A stretch of 64,000 nt of DNA, taken from contig CAZNFX010000001.1 of the NCBI GenBank assembly GCA_964572845.1, forward strand, positions 124,001-188,000, in the 5' to 3' direction. The notes below the pieces were generated by a model, which worked only from the letters and a program-made list of their open reading frames with translations, had not been told where the DNA came from and did no database searches. The position numbers and the translations under genes were made by a program. This DNA is from Bin55 sp964572845. GTDB taxonomy: Bacteria > Pseudomonadota > Gammaproteobacteria > Pseudomonadales > Azotimanducaceae. This document shows positions 62,534 to 64,000 of the stretch, one piece after another. Numbering within the stretch: the first letter of the stretch is position 1; each line of letters starts with the position of its first letter.

Positions 62534-63211
62534 TCAGCCGTTGGATTGCTGAGCCTTCTCAGACATTTCGCGCTTGAGCTTGGCCAATTCCTCGTCGAGT
62601 TTTTCGTCTGCTTCGAGTTCGCTGATTTCCTCAGCAAGAGTCTTTTGGCCCATATCGAAGGATTCAACTTCACCTTCAAGATCATCGATCTTTCGCTCGT
62701 ACTGCTCAAAGCGGATTACGGCGTCGTCGACGTTCCGTTCCGATAGCTGGCGCCGAACATTTAGCCTAGCTTGTGCCGACTTGGTTCGAACAACCAAAGC
62801 CGACTGCCTAGCCTTTGCATCCTTGAGCTTTAGCGTGAGAGTTGCAATGTCCTCGTTCATCTTGGAAAGCATCTCGTCGATGGCAGCAAGTTCCTTATCG
62901 ATGGTCTCTAAGACCTCAGCGGACTTGCTACATTCGACAAGTGCAGCCTTGGCCAAGTCGTCACGTTCTTTTCGAACAGCGATTTCTGCCTTGCGCTTCC
63001 ATTCGTCAACGTCTCGCTCATAATGCTCTTTCTTGCGCATCAGTTCTTTCTTGTCCGCGATTCCACGTGCTGCGGAAGTTCGGATTTCAACGAGAGTCTG
63101 TTCCATCTCCTGAATTATCAGCCGAATCATTTTTGATGGATCTTGCGCTTTGTCCAACATAGCATTTATGTTGGAGTTGACGATGTCGGCTACTCGAGAA
63201 AATACACCCAT
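62534..63211 (-). CDS. pspA: Phage-shock protein PspA
   Basis: 225 residues of coiled coil (E. coli 222), starting MGVFSRVADIVNSNINAMLD, with KMIRLIIQEMEQTLVEIR. It binds stressed inner membranes and inhibits PspF. GGAG precedes the ATG at 63211. Expression is predicted from the sigma-54 promoter at 63254-63271. Confidence 0.95.
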   Translation of the reverse strand: MGVFSRVADIVNSNINAMLDKAQDPSKMIRLIIQEMEQTLVEIRTSAARGIADKKELMRKKEHYERDVDEWKRKAEIAVRKERDDLAKAALVECSKSAEVLETIDKELAAIDEMLSKMNEDIATLTLKLKDAKARQSALVVRTKSAQARLNVRRQLSERNVDDAVIRFEQYERKIDDLEGEVESFDMGQKTLAEEISELEADEKLDEELAKLKREMSEKAQQSNG

Positions 63212-63253
63212 TTTCGTCTCCAAACGTGGTTACAAATGTTCTCGATAGCCTTC

Positions 63254-63271
63254 ATGCAAGAAGTGTGCCAA
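63254..63271 (-). promoter_or_regulatory. Sigma-54 promoter of pspABC
   Basis: The minus strand reads TTGGCAC-ACTTC-TTGCAT, a full match to the -24/-12 consensus TGGCAC-N5-TTGCA. Its start would lie about 30 bases before pspA. An AT-rich near-match to an IHF site (AATCAATTTTTGG, around 63357-63369) lies upstream, close to the pspF start. PspF, the activator, is divergent next door. Confidence 0.85.
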
Positions 63272-63381
63272 TTGCCTTTCAAAGAGCACATACAAGCACC
63301 TAGAGCTCATCCACCTTTTGGTTTGGGTAAGATAGGCACTCTCATACGGTCAATTTAATCAATTTTTGGTATTTTTTGACA

Positions 63382-64000
63382 ATGCCCTCTGACGAAGTAC
63401 AACTAATTGGGGAATCGCCATCGTTTCTTCGTGTACTAGAAGAAGTGTCAACGGTAGCCGAACTCGATAAACCGGTGCTGATTGTGGGAGAACGCGGGAC
63501 TGGAAAGGAGCTACTCGCACTCAGATTGCATTTTCTCTCTAAACGGTGGGATTCCATTTATTTGCAGATGAACTGCGCCTCACTGACCGAGACACTTCTG
63601 GAGACAGAATTGTTTGGCCATGAAGCTGGTGCATTCACTGGTGCAACGCGAAGGCATTTAGGTCGATTCGAACGAGCAAATACCGGCACTCTTTTTCTTG
63701 ATGAATTGGCAACAGCGTCAATGCGGGTTCAAGAAAAGATCCTTCGCGTCATCGAGTACGGCGAGTTCGAAAGAGTGGGTGGTACAGGTACCATTCAAAC
63801 GGATGTTCGCATTGTTGCCGCAACCAACGAAGACCTGCCGTCCCTTGCCGAACGCGGCAAGTTTAGGGAGGACCTGCTCGACCGATTGGCATTCGATGTG
63901 ATCACTCTGCCCCCGCTTCGTTCCCGCAAGGGAGACATTCTGCTACTCGCAGAGCATTTCGCTGTCAACATGGCCAATGAAATCGGCAGAAACGTTTTTC
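63382..64000 (+). CDS. pspF: Sigma-54 activator PspF, N-terminal part (cut by window edge)
   Basis: The reading frame starts at ATG 63382 and runs past 64000. The visible 206 residues are an AAA+ sigma-54 activator domain with Walker A GERGTGKE, the GAFTGA loop (HEAGAFTGAT), and LFLDELATAS as the Walker B region. There is no N-terminal receiver domain, as in PspF. Its site, divergent from pspA, and the sigma-54 promoter confirm the assignment. Confidence 0.93.
   Translation, partial: MPSDEVQLIGESPSFLRVLEEVSTVAELDKPVLIVGERGTGKELLALRLHFLSKRWDSIYLQMNCASLTETLLETELFGHEAGAFTGATRRHLGRFERANTGTLFLDELATASMRVQEKILRVIEYGEFERVGGTGTIQTDVRIVAATNEDLPSLAERGKFREDLLDRLAFDVITLPPLRSRKGDILLLAEHFAVNMANEIGRNVF

Overview
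The window reads as a chromosomal segment of a gammaproteobacterium, probably a marine or other aquatic lineage known mainly from environmental genomes. The evidence is conserved gene order: ffh-rpsP-rimM-trmD-rplS, xerD-dsbC-hom-recJ, a divergent ypjD-corB pair next to ffh, dnaX-recR-rnd-ycgN, and pspF divergent from pspABC. The cell has a Gram-negative envelope (lpxC, two beta-barrel proteins, several lipoproteins). It probably decodes UGA as selenocysteine, because tRNA-Sec and selD are both present. No rRNA, insertion sequence, prophage or CRISPR array was seen.

Layout. 1-9.2 kb: housekeeping genes on the minus strand, ending with a truncated secreted protein. 9.3-19.3 kb: ypjD and corB, a type-2 leuA with a newly visible leader peptide and attenuator, tRNA-Sec with its own promoter, a rhomboid protease, a glutamate-cysteine-ligase-like / aspartoacylase-like pair, and a SelD fused to a flavoprotein. 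19.4-27.5 kb: accessory DNA holding a four-part redox protein (redoxin, c-type haem site, copper monooxygenase-like, EF-hand), a DUF4143 ATPase, and a tightly coupled six-gene operon. That operon encodes two related secreted proteins, a DUF6152 protein, a lipoprotein cytochrome and two DUF6644 membrane proteins. 27.6-37.3 kb: ferredoxin-SDR, coaE-PHP, a CopZ/CopA/cytochrome-oxidase-subunit-III operon, and a catabolic-looking group (TauD-type dioxygenase, Baeyer-Villiger-type monooxygenase, VOC protein). 37.4-40.3 kb: a small-channel / MgtE-like regulator / MgtE operon. 40.4-48.3 kb: tRNA-Ala, gltX, lpxC, a TerB-like gene, two barrels, a decayed thioredoxin gene and an NAD-dependent reductase. 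48.3-50.4 kb: an hvfABC-type copper-binding RiPP operon. 50.5-64 kb: hrpA, a VWA-MoxR pair, rnd-recR-dnaX, a GDPD, and the phage-shock locus with a clear sigma-54 promoter.

The two accessory systems most worth attention are the hvf operon and the DUF6152/DUF6644/cytochrome operon. In the hvf operon the precursor carries two perfect 16-residue EGECG-EGKCG repeats, an attenuator separates precursor from enzymes, and a repeated motif lies upstream. The DUF6152/DUF6644 operon looks like an uncharacterised envelope redox or binding module. Copper recurs across the window (CopA/CopZ, an oxidase subunit, a copper-monooxygenase-like protein, Hvf). Three proteins carry long acidic low-complexity C-termini: S16, the DUF6152 protein and HvfA.
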